Shown: one piece after another, positions 41,625 to 52,851 of the stretch
Layout of the letters: every line of letters starts with the position of its first letter
How positions within the stretch are numbered: the stretch's first letter is position 1
NCBI RefSeq assembly: GCF_002858805.1
Contig: NZ_PJZI01000017.1
Coordinates: 33,094 to 97,093 of the forward strand
Direction of reading: 5' to 3'
From: Chimaeribacter arupi
GTDB taxonomy: Bacteria > Pseudomonadota > Gammaproteobacteria > Enterobacterales > Enterobacteriaceae
DNA length: 64,000 bases
The notes under the pieces: model-generated
What the model was told of the DNA's origin: nothing
What the model saw: only the letters and a program-made list of their open reading frames with translations
Database searches by the model: none
Position numbers and translations under genes: made by a program

Positions 41625-42503
41625 ATGAGAAAAGACAGTGAAATCATGACAATAAATGATGCGTTGGTCTTTAATGTTGATACGGAAAAGAAATCTTATC
41701 CACTGACTCCGACTGCTAACAGGACTGTCCAGCCTATCGCCCTGATGCGCCTGGGCGTTTTTGTGCCTGCAGCCAGAAATAAACCTGTCCGCGGTGGATC
41801 TGTGATCGATGCGTCTGACGATCTGAGAGAGCTGGAGATAGCCAAATCAGAGGGGTATACCAGCATCATGATCCGCGGTAACCGCCTTGATATGAGTACA
41901 GATTTCAAAACCTGGATAGGGACGATCAGGGCATTCAGCAAATATGGGGTGAACTCCAACAAAATCGAGTTGCCTTTTACCGAGTTTGCCAAACTGAGCG
42001 GCATCGCGGTTGATGATATCAACAAACGCTCCAGAGACCGTTTTTTCAATTCTCTCAACCGTTTAGCGTCAGTCGTGATCTCGTTTAAAAATAAAAACGG
42101 TACGAAAGCGTTCATTACGCACTTACTCAACAATGCGTTGTATGACATTGAGAAAGACACCATCGTGCTGGAAGGGGATGCGCGTCTGTGGGAGCTGTAT
42201 GCCTTTGACCATAAAGTTCTTTTGCAGCTGAAAGCTATTCAGGCGCTGCCGCGTAAGGAATCTGCCCAGGCGTTGTATGTGTACATCGAAAGTATGCCGA
42301 GCGGTTTTATCAAAGTGTCGCTGGAGCGGTTACGCGATCGCCTGAACCTGACGTCGAGCATCGGCACACAAAACCTTGCCGTGCGTAATGCCATGAAAGA
42401 GTTGGAAAAAATCGGTTATCTCACCTATTCGGAAGTGAAAAAAGAGGGCGCGGTTTATTTTTTAATCCATTCCCGCCGCCCGGAACTGCTGCCAGGCGAG
42501 TAG
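41625..42503 (+). CDS. RepFIB-like plasmid replication initiator (Rep2)
   Basis: A 292-residue Rep_3/RepFIB-type initiator, clearly related to Rep1 but far from identical: TVQPIALMRLGVFVPAARN, LDMSTDFKTWIGTIRAFSKY, IELPFTEFAKLSGI, LWELYAFDHKVLLQLKAI, RKESAQALYVYIESMP, IGYLTYSEV. Both winged-helix domains are complete. I start it at ATG 41625 (AGGG upstream); the frame runs further upstream, but only through the iterons, which gives an artificial FMVN repeat. It has its own DnaA boxes and iterons and so could be a second active replicon. Confidence 0.92.
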   Translation: MRKDSEIMTINDALVFNVDTEKKSYPLTPTANRTVQPIALMRLGVFVPAARNKPVRGGSVIDASDDLRELEIAKSEGYTSIMIRGNRLDMSTDFKTWIGTIRAFSKYGVNSNKIELPFTEFAKLSGIAVDDINKRSRDRFFNSLNRLASVVISFKNKNGTKAFITHLLNNALYDIEKDTIVLEGDARLWELYAFDHKVLLQLKAIQALPRKESAQALYVYIESMPSGFIKVSLERLRDRLNLTSSIGTQNLAVRNAMKELEKIGYLTYSEVKKEGAVYFLIHSRRPELLPGE

Positions 42504-42515
42504 CCGCGCATTAGT

Positions 42516-42738
42516 CGGTTCATGGTGGATTTGTCTATTCATGGTGGTGTTGTGCCTGTTCATGGCATTCCGCGATGGAGTGGACAATTTCCCGGCTAAA
42601 AAATGTGATGAAGCGCACTCTACCATGAACAGACCAATCGCGATGGGGCTTCAACCGGCAATTCATCCTCCTGCCGGCCATCACTGCCATGAATAGACGA
42701 ATCCTCATCAATCAGAAACCCCGCGTTACCATGAATAG
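42516..42738. repeat. Rep2 iterons, downstream array (three direct, three inverted)
   Basis: Words like CTGTTCATGG in the rep direction start at 42516, 42535 and 42556. Complementary words (CCATGAACAG, CCATGAATAG) lie at about 42621, 42686 and 42727. The pattern mirrors Rep1's downstream array and suggests copy control by handcuffing. Confidence 0.8.
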
Positions 42739-42759
42739 ACAAATGCTCATCCTGCTGCT

Positions 42760-43320
42760 TTGAACGCTCACCTGCTTTGGGTCATTGCTCTTTAGCCCGG
42801 TTGATGCACTTGTCCGCTGCCCGGCGCCTCGCGGTTGATCCCCTTATCCGCAGCAGGGCTGCTGGCAGGTTGGCTTACCAGGTGTTACAGGCAATCACCC
42901 TATGAAACACCAGGTGTCGCTGTAAATCACTGTGGAAGGTGTTTACCCGGCATTAAGCAGCGCGGGTAGGGTGTGAATTAAGTATTAGGTGAGAGCCTAC
43001 TTATTCTTAATAAAATAAGAATAATTATCCCCGACCATTTTCTGATAGGTGGAACCTTCTATGTTGATAAGTCCAGCGCTATTTAGAATTAATGCATTTT
43101 AAGCCCCCAAAAACCTGGGGGGCGCATACCTGACGAGTTGGAGGGGCGTATTAAATTGCGACTTTAAAAAGCGAAGTGATCTGACGCTCATCAACGGAAA
43201 GGATGAAACCTGTTGCAAGCGACAGGTACATAAAGAATGGTGAGAGATTTTCATCGTATGCTTTAAAAAGCATACGGGGTTATGAGCTACCTTTTATCAG
43301 CCTCAGAGTGCATTGATGTG
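42760..43320. other. Non-coding region between Rep2 and Rep3
   Basis: About 560 bp without a credible gene. It contains an AT-rich palindromic stretch near 43010-43025 (TTATTCTTAATAAAATAAG), a CCCCC/GGGGG hairpin near 43103-43122, and a perfect 10-bp inverted repeat CGTATGCTTT/AAAGCATACG (43255-43264, 43267-43276). It is probably origin-related or leftover DNA. Confidence 0.45.
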
Positions 43321-43325
43321 TGTTA

Positions 43326-43378
43326 GATCATGTAAAATGTACACTACATCATGCTTTACTGTGCGTGGCATCATGTAG
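43326..43378 (+). repeat. Rep3 iterons (three copies)
   Basis: (G/C)ATCATG starts at 43326, 43347 and 43369, 21 and 22 bp apart, followed by variable TA-rich bases. The period and the TCATG core match the iterons of Rep1 and Rep2, and the array lies just before the third rep gene. Confidence 0.6.
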
Positions 43379-43405
43379 AAAGTGTTATTTAACCTACGCG
43401 AATAG

Positions 43406-44038
43406 ATGTCATCTTATTCAGAGAAAATAGTTATACCTGCTGAAGGAACAGGAAACATAAAAATGGATAATGTACTGATTGGTAACCGTTTTTTTATAAA
43501 TGCATTAAACAGCAATAAACTCACTGGCCCTAACCAACATGCAGCAACGTCAGGTTCGATGGTGCATCCGGCTGTGTTGCTGTGGTTAAGCATATTTGTC
43601 CCAGGCACACAGACGGCGGTAAACGGTGAAAAACACCGGGTTGATGTGTCTGCTGCGCTGTCTTCATTAATGCTTTCACATCATGAACGTTATGATCAGA
43701 TACAAATACGGGGAGAGCGTCTTAATATTCTTACTGATTTTTCTGTATGGATGGGCATTATTGCCGTGTTCAGTGAACAGGGTGCACAGACAAATACCGT
43801 GACTTTACCTTTCCCTGTCTTCGCCCACCTATGTGGTTTTGAATCACATGAAATTACGCAACGGTTGCGCTTACGTATTTTTGAGGCGTTAACCAAAATT
43901 GGATCCAAGGTTATTCAATTTCACCGCCGCAAAGATGGGAAAAAATGCTTTACCCACATGCTGAAAAATGCAGAATTTGATCCCAGCACAGACACTTTAA
44001 CACTACAGACTGATGAAAGGCTTTGGGAGATTTATTAA
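43406..44038 (+). pseudogene. Truncated RepFIB-like replication initiator (Rep3)
   Basis: A 210-residue version of the same Rep family that stops early. Homology runs through SMVHPAVLLWLSIFVPGTQT, LNILTDFSVWMGIIAVFSEQ, VTLPFPVFAHLCGF and ERLWEIY. It then ends exactly where Rep1 and Rep2 continue with (Y/A)xDHKVLL and the second winged-helix domain, so about 80 C-terminal residues are missing. Without that domain iteron binding should fail; it may be dead or act only as a regulator. An internal start at 43463 (MDNVLIG) is possible. AT content is higher than in neighbouring cargo genes. Confidence 0.8.
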
Positions 44039-44400
44039 CCGGGTGCGCTATCCAGTTATTATTTTATTCCTGATGAATTAAAGGATAAATTTAATTCAAT
44101 AACAAGGTGTAACATGCGTTAATCCCTGCTCAAGATGAGTTGGCGGTGTTACACCCTGCATTCAGATAATAACTTGTTGAAAAGACAATCTATCTCTGAT
44201 AAAACGTTGCTGCCCATGTTTTTTAGTTACATCATACTTTAATGTTAAACCCCATTATCAACATCGCCTGATTACTCCGCGGCACATTATAAATTGCTCA
44301 CCGGCTGCACCTGAAGTTGCTCATGCAAGCAATGAAAATGATAAGCCTCCTTTCTGGCGGCTGGCTGTCACTGTCCATGTTTATTATGCTCTGCTTAACA
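44039..44400. other. Intergenic region after Rep3
   Basis: About 360 AT-rich bases. An imperfect inverted pair GGTGTAAC/GTTACACC lies at about 44105-44156, and a TACATCATA word resembling the Rep3 iterons lies near 44228. No gene was found; it may be the remains of the Rep3 downstream control region. Confidence 0.4.
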
Positions 44401-44410
44401 GACATCCCCC

Positions 44411-45184
44411 TTATTCAGGATGCACCAACCGGATATTCTTCTCCTTAAACGCGGCGAGCATCCCGGCGGGCAGGGTGCGCTCCACCACCAGCACCGCGAT
44501 GTCTTCACAGGAAGCAACGGAGTAACGGGCGACGCCGGGGACTTTTTCCGCGGTCATCGCCATGATCACTTCGTTACTGCGTAACATCACCGACTTCTTG
44601 AACGCCGCGTCCTCGTAGTCGAATACCGTCATGCCCTCTTCGGCGTCGAGTGCGCAGCCGCCCAGAAACACCTGATCAAACGCGATCTGCGCGGCCTGCT
44701 GCTGGGCGGTAATGCCCACGCTGCCGCCGCTCTGCCTTTGCAGGCGCCCACCCAGCATAATGACGTCACAATGCGGGTGCGCCATCAGCGCAACAGCAAT
44801 GGCAGGGGTATTGGTGACTGCCGTGAACGCCAGGTCATCCGGCAGGGCGTGGGCAAGGGCCAGATTGGTCGAGCCGGCATCAATGAAAATACAACTCCCG
44901 GCTTTCACCAGCTGCGCGCAGGCCGCGCCGAGCCGTGCTTTTTCAGCGCTGCCCTGTTCAGTGCGGGCCGCCAGATCACCTGACGGCGGCACGATGCTGA
45001 CAGCGCCGCCATAGACTTTTTTACACACTCCTTCCCGTGCCAGCTCCTGCAAATCACGCCGGATCGTATGTTCAGAAACCTGCCACTTCTCCGCCAGGTC
45101 AGCACATACCACCCGGCCTTCCTGAACTAATAATTGCCGAATCAGCGATTGCCTCTGTTCCGGGAAAGCTGCATAATCGAGCAT
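44411..45184 (-). CDS. DeoR/GlpR-family transcriptional regulator
   Basis: A 257-residue DeoR-type sugar-phosphate-responsive repressor. The helix-turn-helix is VVCADLAEKWQVSEHTIRRD followed by LQELAREGVCKKVYGGA, and the C-terminal domain has the ISOCOT-like effector fold (IFIDAGSTNLALAHAL, IMLGGRL, VFLGGCALDAEEG). Start 45184 has AGGAG ahead. It is divergent from the phosphatase/MFS pair and probably represses it until a phosphorylated sugar accumulates. The specific effector is unknown. Confidence 0.88.
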   Translation of the reverse strand: MLDYAAFPEQRQSLIRQLLVQEGRVVCADLAEKWQVSEHTIRRDLQELAREGVCKKVYGGAVSIVPPSGDLAARTEQGSAEKARLGAACAQLVKAGSCIFIDAGSTNLALAHALPDDLAFTAVTNTPAIAVALMAHPHCDVIMLGGRLQRQSGGSVGITAQQQAAQIAFDQVFLGGCALDAEEGMTVFDYEDAAFKKSVMLRSNEVIMAMTAEKVPGVARYSVASCEDIAVLVVERTLPAGMLAAFKEKNIRLVHPE

Positions 45185-45286
45185 GATAACTCCTGAAATA
45201 CGATATAAAGAATCATAAACGAGCACAAATTATCACTGTACGGTAATTTGTCAACTGAATACTCCTTTCACCTCAGGAACGCCATC

Positions 45287-46078
45287 ATGACTATGTCTTT
45301 GCCTGATATCGCTTTTTTCCATGAACTGACTAATGCTGCGGCCAAAGAAACCCTTCCGCGTTATCGTTCCAATGAAGAATTGTCCGTCAGTACCAAGCCG
45401 AAAGAGGGCTATCGGTTTGACCCGGTTACAGAGGCCGACCGGGCAGCGGAGCGGGTCATGCGGGCGTTGATTGGCCGCGATTACCCCAGCCACAGCATTA
45501 TGGGCGAAGAGTACGGCACCACCGGCGAGGGGCCATACCAGTGGGTGCTGGACCCGGTGGACGGCACGCGACCTTTCCTGTGCGGGTTACCGGTCTGGGG
45601 CACCCTGGTCGGGCTGATGTATGAAGGCCGCGCCGTGATGGGCATGATGAGCCAGCCATACACCGGCGAGCGTTTCTGGTCAGACGGCACCCGCTCCTGG
45701 GCCAGCAGTGCCCACGCCATTACCCCGTTGCAGACCCGGAAAAACCTCGCGCTCGATCAGGCTATTCTGCATACCACGTCGCCGGAACCGATCGCCCGGC
45801 ATCCTGAGATCCACTTCACTGCCCTCGCGGAAAAAACGCTGATGACCCGTTATGGCGGAGAATGCTATGCGATGGCCATGCTGGCGGCAGGGCGGATCGA
45901 CATCTGCGTCGAGTTCGGGCTTCAGCCGTATGACATCGTGGCGCTTATCCCGCTGATTGAGCAGGCCGGTGGGGTCGTGACTACGCTTGATGGCGGGCGC
46001 GCCGAGCAGGGCGGTGCGGTGGTGGCCTGCGGCTGCCCGGCGCTGCACCAGCAGGTACTGGCCGTGCTGAACGGCTAA
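45287..46078 (+). CDS. Inositol-monophosphatase-family phosphatase (HisN-like)
   Basis: A 263-residue Mg-dependent, Li-sensitive-type phosphatase. Metal-binding motifs are intact: DPVTEADRAAE (first Asp), MGEEYG (Glu-Glu), DPVDGTRPF (the WxDPxDGT box, reading WVLDPVDGT), and near the end LQPYDIVALIPLIEQAGG. It resembles histidinol-phosphatase/IMPase-like members that dephosphorylate sugar or polyol phosphates. The start at 45287 is at the family's normal N-terminus. It lies 43 bp ahead of an MFS gene and opposite a DeoR regulator, suggesting a small sugar-phosphate module. Confidence 0.87.
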   Translation: MTMSLPDIAFFHELTNAAAKETLPRYRSNEELSVSTKPKEGYRFDPVTEADRAAERVMRALIGRDYPSHSIMGEEYGTTGEGPYQWVLDPVDGTRPFLCGLPVWGTLVGLMYEGRAVMGMMSQPYTGERFWSDGTRSWASSAHAITPLQTRKNLALDQAILHTTSPEPIARHPEIHFTALAEKTLMTRYGGECYAMAMLAAGRIDICVEFGLQPYDIVALIPLIEQAGGVVTTLDGGRAEQGGAVVACGCPALHQQVLAVLNG

Positions 46079-46121
46079 CGCGCCTGTCTGTATCCCACTT
46101 TTTAATGGAGAGCATGAGGTT

Positions 46122-47288
46122 ATGCCTGATTATACCGACATGATGAAGGAACAGTGTACGCAGGGCCTGCCTGCCGTGCGTGAACAGCGGGCGACGCGGG
46201 CAATGTTTTTTATCGCCGGTTTTGCCACCGCCGGGTGGGCGGCTCTGGTACCGTTTGCCAAACTGAACACCGGCGTCAATGACGGCACACTCGGGCTGCT
46301 GTTGCTGTGCCTCGGGGTGGGCGCGCTGGTTGCCATGCCGTTGACCGGCCACCTGACCACCCGTTTTGGTTGCCGCGCGGTGTTAATCATCTCAACGCTG
46401 CTGTTCAGCCTGATTTTACCGTTACTCGCGGTGCTGCCGGAGACCAGTATGCTGGCGTTGGCCCTGCTGGTATTCGGCATGGGGATGGGCACCACGGATT
46501 GTGCGATGAACGTGCAGGCTATCCTGGTGGAAAAGTCCGCCGATAAACCGATCATGTCGGGTTTCCACGGCTTTTACAGCCTGGGCGGCATTGCCGGGGC
46601 CGGGGCGATGAGCGGTATGATGTCGGCCGGGGTTTCCCCTTTGTATGCCAGCATCGCGATCGCCGCGGTGTCCGTGCTGTTGCTGGTCACCCATATCAGC
46701 GGCTTGCTCACCTACGCGAACCCGGCGGAAGGCCCGGTTTTTGCCTTGCCGCGCGGTGCGGTGCTGACCATCGGCGCCATCTGTTTTGCCGTGTTCCTGG
46801 CAGAAGGCACGGTACTGGACTGGAGCGCCGTCTTCCTGAGCGAGCACCGGGCGATGCCGGAAGCGATAAGCGGGCTGGGTTTTGCCTGCTTTGCGGCCGC
46901 GATGACCGTGGGGCGCCTCACCGGCGACACCATCGTGTCACGGTTTGGTCGCTACCCGGTGGTGATCACCGGGGCGATAGTGGCGGCTGCCGGGCTGGCA
47001 ATCGCGGTATTTGTGCCTTACTGGGGCTTCTCACTGGCGGGTTATCTGCTGATCGGCATCGGCTGCGCCAACATCGTGCCGGTGATGTTCTCAGCCATTG
47101 GCCGGCAGCAGAGTATGCCGCAGGCCGTGGCCGTACCGGCCGTGACGACGCTGGGGTACATGGGCGTGCTCTCCGGCCCGGCGATTGTCGGGTTCGTGGC
47201 GCACGTCAGCACCTTATCCACGGCGTTCCTGTTCATCGCGCTGTTATTGCTGGCCGTGGCCGCGTTGTGCCACAAGGTCAAAATGTGA
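46122..47288 (+). CDS. MFS transporter (YbjJ-like)
   Basis: A 388-residue major facilitator with about 12 helices, resembling E. coli YbjJ and FucP-like sugar carriers (ATRAMFFIAGFATAGWAALVPF, CAMNVQAILVEKSADKPIM followed by SGFHGFYSLGG, GTVLDWSAVFLSE). It shares an operon with the phosphatase and is under the likely control of the divergent DeoR protein. It probably carries a sugar or polyol, or exports the dephosphorylated product. It ends at a hairpin shared with the convergent scrR gene. Confidence 0.85.
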   Translation: MPDYTDMMKEQCTQGLPAVREQRATRAMFFIAGFATAGWAALVPFAKLNTGVNDGTLGLLLLCLGVGALVAMPLTGHLTTRFGCRAVLIISTLLFSLILPLLAVLPETSMLALALLVFGMGMGTTDCAMNVQAILVEKSADKPIMSGFHGFYSLGGIAGAGAMSGMMSAGVSPLYASIAIAAVSVLLLVTHISGLLTYANPAEGPVFALPRGAVLTIGAICFAVFLAEGTVLDWSAVFLSEHRAMPEAISGLGFACFAAAMTVGRLTGDTIVSRFGRYPVVITGAIVAAAGLAIAVFVPYWGFSLAGYLLIGIGCANIVPVMFSAIGRQQSMPQAVAVPAVTTLGYMGVLSGPAIVGFVAHVSTLSTAFLFIALLLLAVAALCHKVKM

Positions 47289-47320
47289 CGGTAGAAGGGC
47301 TTTAACGTTTTTGCGAACGT

Positions 47321-47352
47321 AAGGCGTTCCGTGCGCTCTGCCGGAACGCCTT
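47321..47352. terminator. Terminator between convergent MFS and scrR genes
   Basis: An 11-bp inverted repeat AAGGCGTTCCG (47321-47331) / CGGAACGCCTT (47342-47352) with a 10-base loop separates two converging genes. Confidence 0.6.
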
Positions 47353-47394
47353 CTGTGATTGAAGGGCAGGGCGCTTCCTGCGGCGGAAGGGGAA

Positions 47395-48420
47395 TTAATG
47401 CCGTTTCCGGATACCGGCGGGTAAATAACGCTGCGGCTGCTGAGGGGGAACGCCTTCAATAAGCTGGTTGATCATTTCAAAACAGTTCCAGGCCAATTGC
47501 CGGTTATCCTGCACGACCGTATCAATCTTTACGGAAAGCGCATCATAGAGATAATGGTCGTCAAAGCTGCAGAGCTTTATTTCTGCGTTGAGCAGCTTAT
47601 GCTGAGAAAGGTACCGGAGCACCCCCTCCTGCAATCCGCAGGCGGAGCAAAACAACGCCTCCGGTAACCGGCCGAGGTGCATCACTAAATCCGCAAACAT
47701 CTCATAGCCGGAACTGGCATTATAGTGCCCGTGGTTAATCCATTCAGGTTTCACCGCCAGCCCTGCCCGCTCCAGCCCGAGGCGATAACCGGCCAGGCGA
47801 TCGCGCGTGGGGGAGATCCGGGGTTGCCCGCCAATAAAATAGAATTCACTGACGCCTTCAGCCAGCGCTTCCACCAACCGTGCAGTCGGCTCGATCGATT
47901 CTGTTATCACTAACGGCAAACTTGATTCCCCCAGATGCCGGTCAAAAAGCACCACCGGGAGTTGTTTATTGATGCGCTGATACTCGGTGTCATTGAGCAT
48001 ACTTGAGGCCACAATAATGCCGTCTACCTGACGTTGGATGAGGTTATTCACGGCAAGCGTTTCCTGGCTGGTATTTTCATCCGTGCAGGCGATCAGCAGT
48101 TGCAAGCCGGAATCACGGCACAGGGTTTCAAGGGCATGGGAAAAAGTGGCAAATCCGTGGTTGGTCATTTCAGGGACCACCAGACCGAGCGTGTGGCTCC
48201 GGCTGGAGGTCAGCGATCTGGCGTGAATGCTGGGCTGATAATTGGCCATGCGCGCCACATTCATTACCCGTTCTTGCGTGGACTCAGAGACGCGAAGTTC
48301 TTTGCCGCGGCCGCTGAGAACAATACTGGCGGTTGATTTAGACACCCCCGCCATTTGGGCAATATCTTTGATGGTGACGCGCTTGGGTTTATCCACGTGT
48401 AAGCAAGCCTGAATGAACAC
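47395..48420 (-). CDS. scrR: Sucrose operon repressor (LacI family)
   Basis: A LacI-type repressor of up to 341 residues. It has an N-terminal helix-turn-helix plus hinge ([40 protein letters not shown]) and a periplasmic-binding-protein-like sensing domain. ScrR proteins release DNA on binding fructose or fructose-1-phosphate. It is identified by position as the last gene of scrKYABR and by the [11 protein letters not shown] start. The frame begins with GTG at 48420; a second GTG at 48396 (VDKPKRV) fits the usual ScrR N-terminus better. Two matching palindromes in the scrY and scrK promoters are its likely targets. Confidence 0.9.
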   Translation of the reverse strand: MFIQACLHVDKPKRVTIKDIAQMAGVSKSTASIVLSGRGKELRVSESTQERVMNVARMANYQPSIHARSLTSSRSHTLGLVVPEMTNHGFATFSHALETLCRDSGLQLLIACTDENTSQETLAVNNLIQRQVDGIIVASSMLNDTEYQRINKQLPVVLFDRHLGESSLPLVITESIEPTARLVEALAEGVSEFYFIGGQPRISPTRDRLAGYRLGLERAGLAVKPEWINHGHYNASSGYEMFADLVMHLGRLPEALFCSACGLQEGVLRYLSQHKLLNAEIKLCSFDDHYLYDALSVKIDTVVQDNRQLAWNCFEMINQLIEGVPPQQPQRYLPAGIRKRH

Positions 48421-48426
48421 AGGGGC

Positions 48427-49833
48427 TTATACTACCATGCTCGATTCGAGTTGCCAGTGTTCCACCGTCAGTTGCCCCCGCCCTTGCCAGTGAATACGCT
48501 GTTCAGCGGCAGGGAAATAGCGGCTGGTCATGGTCGCCTCGCCGTGGTTGATGAAGATCTCCGCGATCGAATGATCGCAGAAAATATGCAGGTGATTCAC
48601 CTGCCCGGACCAGTAACGCGTTTCCGGCTCACCGGTACGGCAATTGATCCGGTGGAGGGTGAGCCCCTGTGCTGTGCAGGTCAGGGTTAACGCCCCGGCC
48701 AGGTGGGCTTGCCACTCGCCCTGCGAGGCGATAACCAGCTCGGCCTGCGTGATCGCCAGCGGGGCAAGGTCATCGGCGCACCCCTGTTGCCGGGTGTGTT
48801 CGCCACGGAGTGACTGAAGCTCTTTTACCGGCTGCTGGATAATTTTCCCGTTGACCAGATGCAGCTCCCGCGGGCAGCTCATCATATGCATCCAGCCATA
48901 TTCTGCGGTGGGCTGGTAAAATTCATCCGCATCCGGCACGCCCACCCAGCCAAATAACAGCCTGCGGCCATCATCACTGAGGGTGGTCTGGGGCGCATAA
49001 AATTCAAACCCCAGATCGAGTTCATGGAAATCGCCATGCGTGAAATCAGCGTGTTCATACTCCAGCCGGCCAACAAAATAGCCGCTCTGGTGTGTATTAA
49101 GCCAGCTCTGTTCTTTCGCGGGTAAGCCCTGGGGGCAGACCAGCAGCACATCCTGCCCATCGAGCGCAAACAGATCCGGGCATTCCCACATGTACCCAAA
49201 CTCGCCCAGCCCGTTCAGGTGGCTGCCGGCAATTTCGCCTGACAATGTCCATTGCCTTAAGGTTTCGCCGCGGTAGAGCAGCACTTTCCCCTGCTCCTGC
49301 AGGTTCTGCGCGCCTAACACCATGTACCAGTAAGGGCCATGACGCCAGACTTTGGGATCGCGCACATGCCCGGTGTAGCCTTCAGGCAAGCCGATAACCG
49401 GGCCGGCTTTGGTCACTTCGCCGTCCGGCTGCACGGTCGCCAGGCATTGCCATGCCGTCCGCGAGCCCGGCAGCTTGACATTCCCGGTGTAGAGCAGGCA
49501 CAAAGTGCCGTTATCGTTCACTGCTGACCCTGAATAACAGCCGTTAACGTCATACACCTCGCCCGGCAGCAACGCGACCGGCTCGTGCTGCCAGTGGGTC
49601 AGATCGTCTGAACTCCAGTGCCCCCACCATTTCGCGCCGTGTGCGCAGGCCAGCGGGTTCCATTGGTAAAAAAGGTGATACCGGCCGTCAAACTGGATAA
49701 AGCCGTTGGGGTCATTCAGTAATCCTGCTGCCGGTGAGAGGTGCCAGCCGGGGCGGTAAGGGTCATGTCCGGCCTTGCCCGCGGCAATGGCCACATTTTT
49801 CAGCGCTTTTTTTAACAATGCATTTTCCCTCAT
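48427..49833 (-). CDS. scrB: Sucrose-6-phosphate hydrolase (GH32 invertase)
   Basis: A 468-residue GH32 enzyme that splits sucrose-6-phosphate into glucose-6-phosphate and fructose in the cytosol. The nucleophile Asp41 is in GLLNDPNG, the transition-state Asp is in HVRDPKVW, and the acid/base Glu is in WECPDLF. The N-terminal five-bladed propeller and the short C-terminal beta-sandwich (from about residue 345) are both present, and no signal peptide is seen. Its start overlaps scrA by four bases, and scrR begins seven bases after its stop. Confidence 0.95.
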   Translation of the reverse strand: MRENALLKKALKNVAIAAGKAGHDPYRPGWHLSPAAGLLNDPNGFIQFDGRYHLFYQWNPLACAHGAKWWGHWSSDDLTHWQHEPVALLPGEVYDVNGCYSGSAVNDNGTLCLLYTGNVKLPGSRTAWQCLATVQPDGEVTKAGPVIGLPEGYTGHVRDPKVWRHGPYWYMVLGAQNLQEQGKVLLYRGETLRQWTLSGEIAGSHLNGLGEFGYMWECPDLFALDGQDVLLVCPQGLPAKEQSWLNTHQSGYFVGRLEYEHADFTHGDFHELDLGFEFYAPQTTLSDDGRRLLFGWVGVPDADEFYQPTAEYGWMHMMSCPRELHLVNGKIIQQPVKELQSLRGEHTRQQGCADDLAPLAITQAELVIASQGEWQAHLAGALTLTCTAQGLTLHRINCRTGEPETRYWSGQVNHLHIFCDHSIAEIFINHGEATMTSRYFPAAEQRIHWQGRGQLTVEHWQLESSMVV

Positions 49834-51203
49834 GCTTTCTCCTCAACCCGGTATTTAAGCAGCAGCGATAAGATAAAGGCGACACCAAAGGCGATAACCA
49901 TGCCGATGATGTAATTCAGCAACGCGCCGGCCTGCACAATCGCCAGGCCGGGCAGCGCGGTCAGCCCGACAGCCGTCATGCTGACGTGGGTGATCACGAC
50001 ATACGCGCCGCCCGCTGCCCCGCCGATAATGCCTGCAATAAAGGGTTTCATAAACCGCAGGTTCACGCCGAAAATAGCCGCCTCGGTAATCCCCAACATG
50101 CCGGATAAGGCGGAGGGCAACACCACGCTGCGGGTTTTGACATCGCGGGTTTTAAACCAGACGGCGAGGCAGGCACCCGCCTGGGCGATATTCGCCATTG
50201 ACCAGATCGGCAACAGGAAATTCACGCCGATGGAAGGGTTACCCAACAGACCGGCTTCGATGGCATGGAAGCTGTGATGCACGCCGGAAATCACTATCAC
50301 TGAATAGAGCCCGCCGAACAGCAACCCGGCCAGCCAGCCGGCATGGGCGATCAGGGTGCTCAGGATAAAGGAGATGCCGTCGCCCAACGCCCGCCCGGCT
50401 GGGCCGATGACCAGCATCGCGACAAAACCTGAGATAATCACCGTCATAAAGGGGGTGAGGATGATATCCAGGGCATTCGGGATCACCCGGCGTAACCGCT
50501 TCTCCAGCCAGCTCATAAACCAGACGGTCAACAGCACCGGGAAGACGGTGCCCTGGTAGCCGATCATTGCGATATCCAGCCCGAAGAGGTTCATTGTCTG
50601 GAACCCGCCGGCCACGCCCCAGGCATTGGTCAGTGCCGGGTGCGTGAGGATGCCGCCCAGGGTGGCGCCCAGGTACGGGTTACCGCCGAACTCTTTGGCG
50701 GCCGTAAACCCGATCAAAATCGGCAGGATGATAAAGGCGGACGAGCTGAACATGTCCAGCATCACGAACAGCGCGCTTTTGGAGTCGACCCAGCCATAGG
50801 TTTTCAGCATTCCCAGCAGCCCCATGAGCACGCCGGAGGCAACAATCGCCGGAATGATAGGCACAAAAATGTTGGATAACAGGCGGGCAATCCGCTGTGC
50901 CGGGTTCAGTTTGCTGGCGGCCGCGCTGGCGGCCTCACTTTTGGATGACTCGCTGATCCCCACTTCCTGGATAAACGCAGCATGGACTTTATTGACTAAC
51001 CCGGTGCCGAAAATAATCTGCATCTGGCCTGCATTCTGGAAACAGCCTTTCACCCCCTCAAGGTCGCCAATCGCCTTTTTATCCGCCAGCGCATCATCAT
51101 TGAGGACCAGCCGCAGGCGCGTGGCGCAGTGTGCCGCCGACGCAATATTCTCTTTCCCACCAAGCAGCGGCAAAAGCTGCCTGGCGACTTTATTCACATC
51201 CAT
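49830..51203 (-). CDS. scrA: Sucrose-specific PTS IIBC component
   Basis: A 457-residue PTS permease that imports and phosphorylates sucrose. The IIB domain comes first with phospho-Cys26 in AAHCATRLRL. The IIC domain follows after a linker (about residues 105-450) with the motif GLLGITEAAIFGVNLRF. There is no IIA domain, so it depends on the cell's glucose IIA (Crr), as other ScrA proteins do. It is transcribed after scrY (33-bp gap) and coupled to scrB by an ATGA overlap. Confidence 0.95.
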   Translation of the reverse strand: MDVNKVARQLLPLLGGKENIASAAHCATRLRLVLNDDALADKKAIGDLEGVKGCFQNAGQMQIIFGTGLVNKVHAAFIQEVGISESSKSEAASAAASKLNPAQRIARLLSNIFVPIIPAIVASGVLMGLLGMLKTYGWVDSKSALFVMLDMFSSSAFIILPILIGFTAAKEFGGNPYLGATLGGILTHPALTNAWGVAGGFQTMNLFGLDIAMIGYQGTVFPVLLTVWFMSWLEKRLRRVIPNALDIILTPFMTVIISGFVAMLVIGPAGRALGDGISFILSTLIAHAGWLAGLLFGGLYSVIVISGVHHSFHAIEAGLLGNPSIGVNFLLPIWSMANIAQAGACLAVWFKTRDVKTRSVVLPSALSGMLGITEAAIFGVNLRFMKPFIAGIIGGAAGGAYVVITHVSMTAVGLTALPGLAIVQAGALLNYIIGMVIAFGVAFILSLLLKYRVEEKA

Positions 51204-51236
51204 AGTCTTCCCTTAATTGCTGTCGAACATGTTTAA

Positions 51237-52841
<1,605 letters not shown>

Positions 52842-52851
52842 TCAATCAGAT

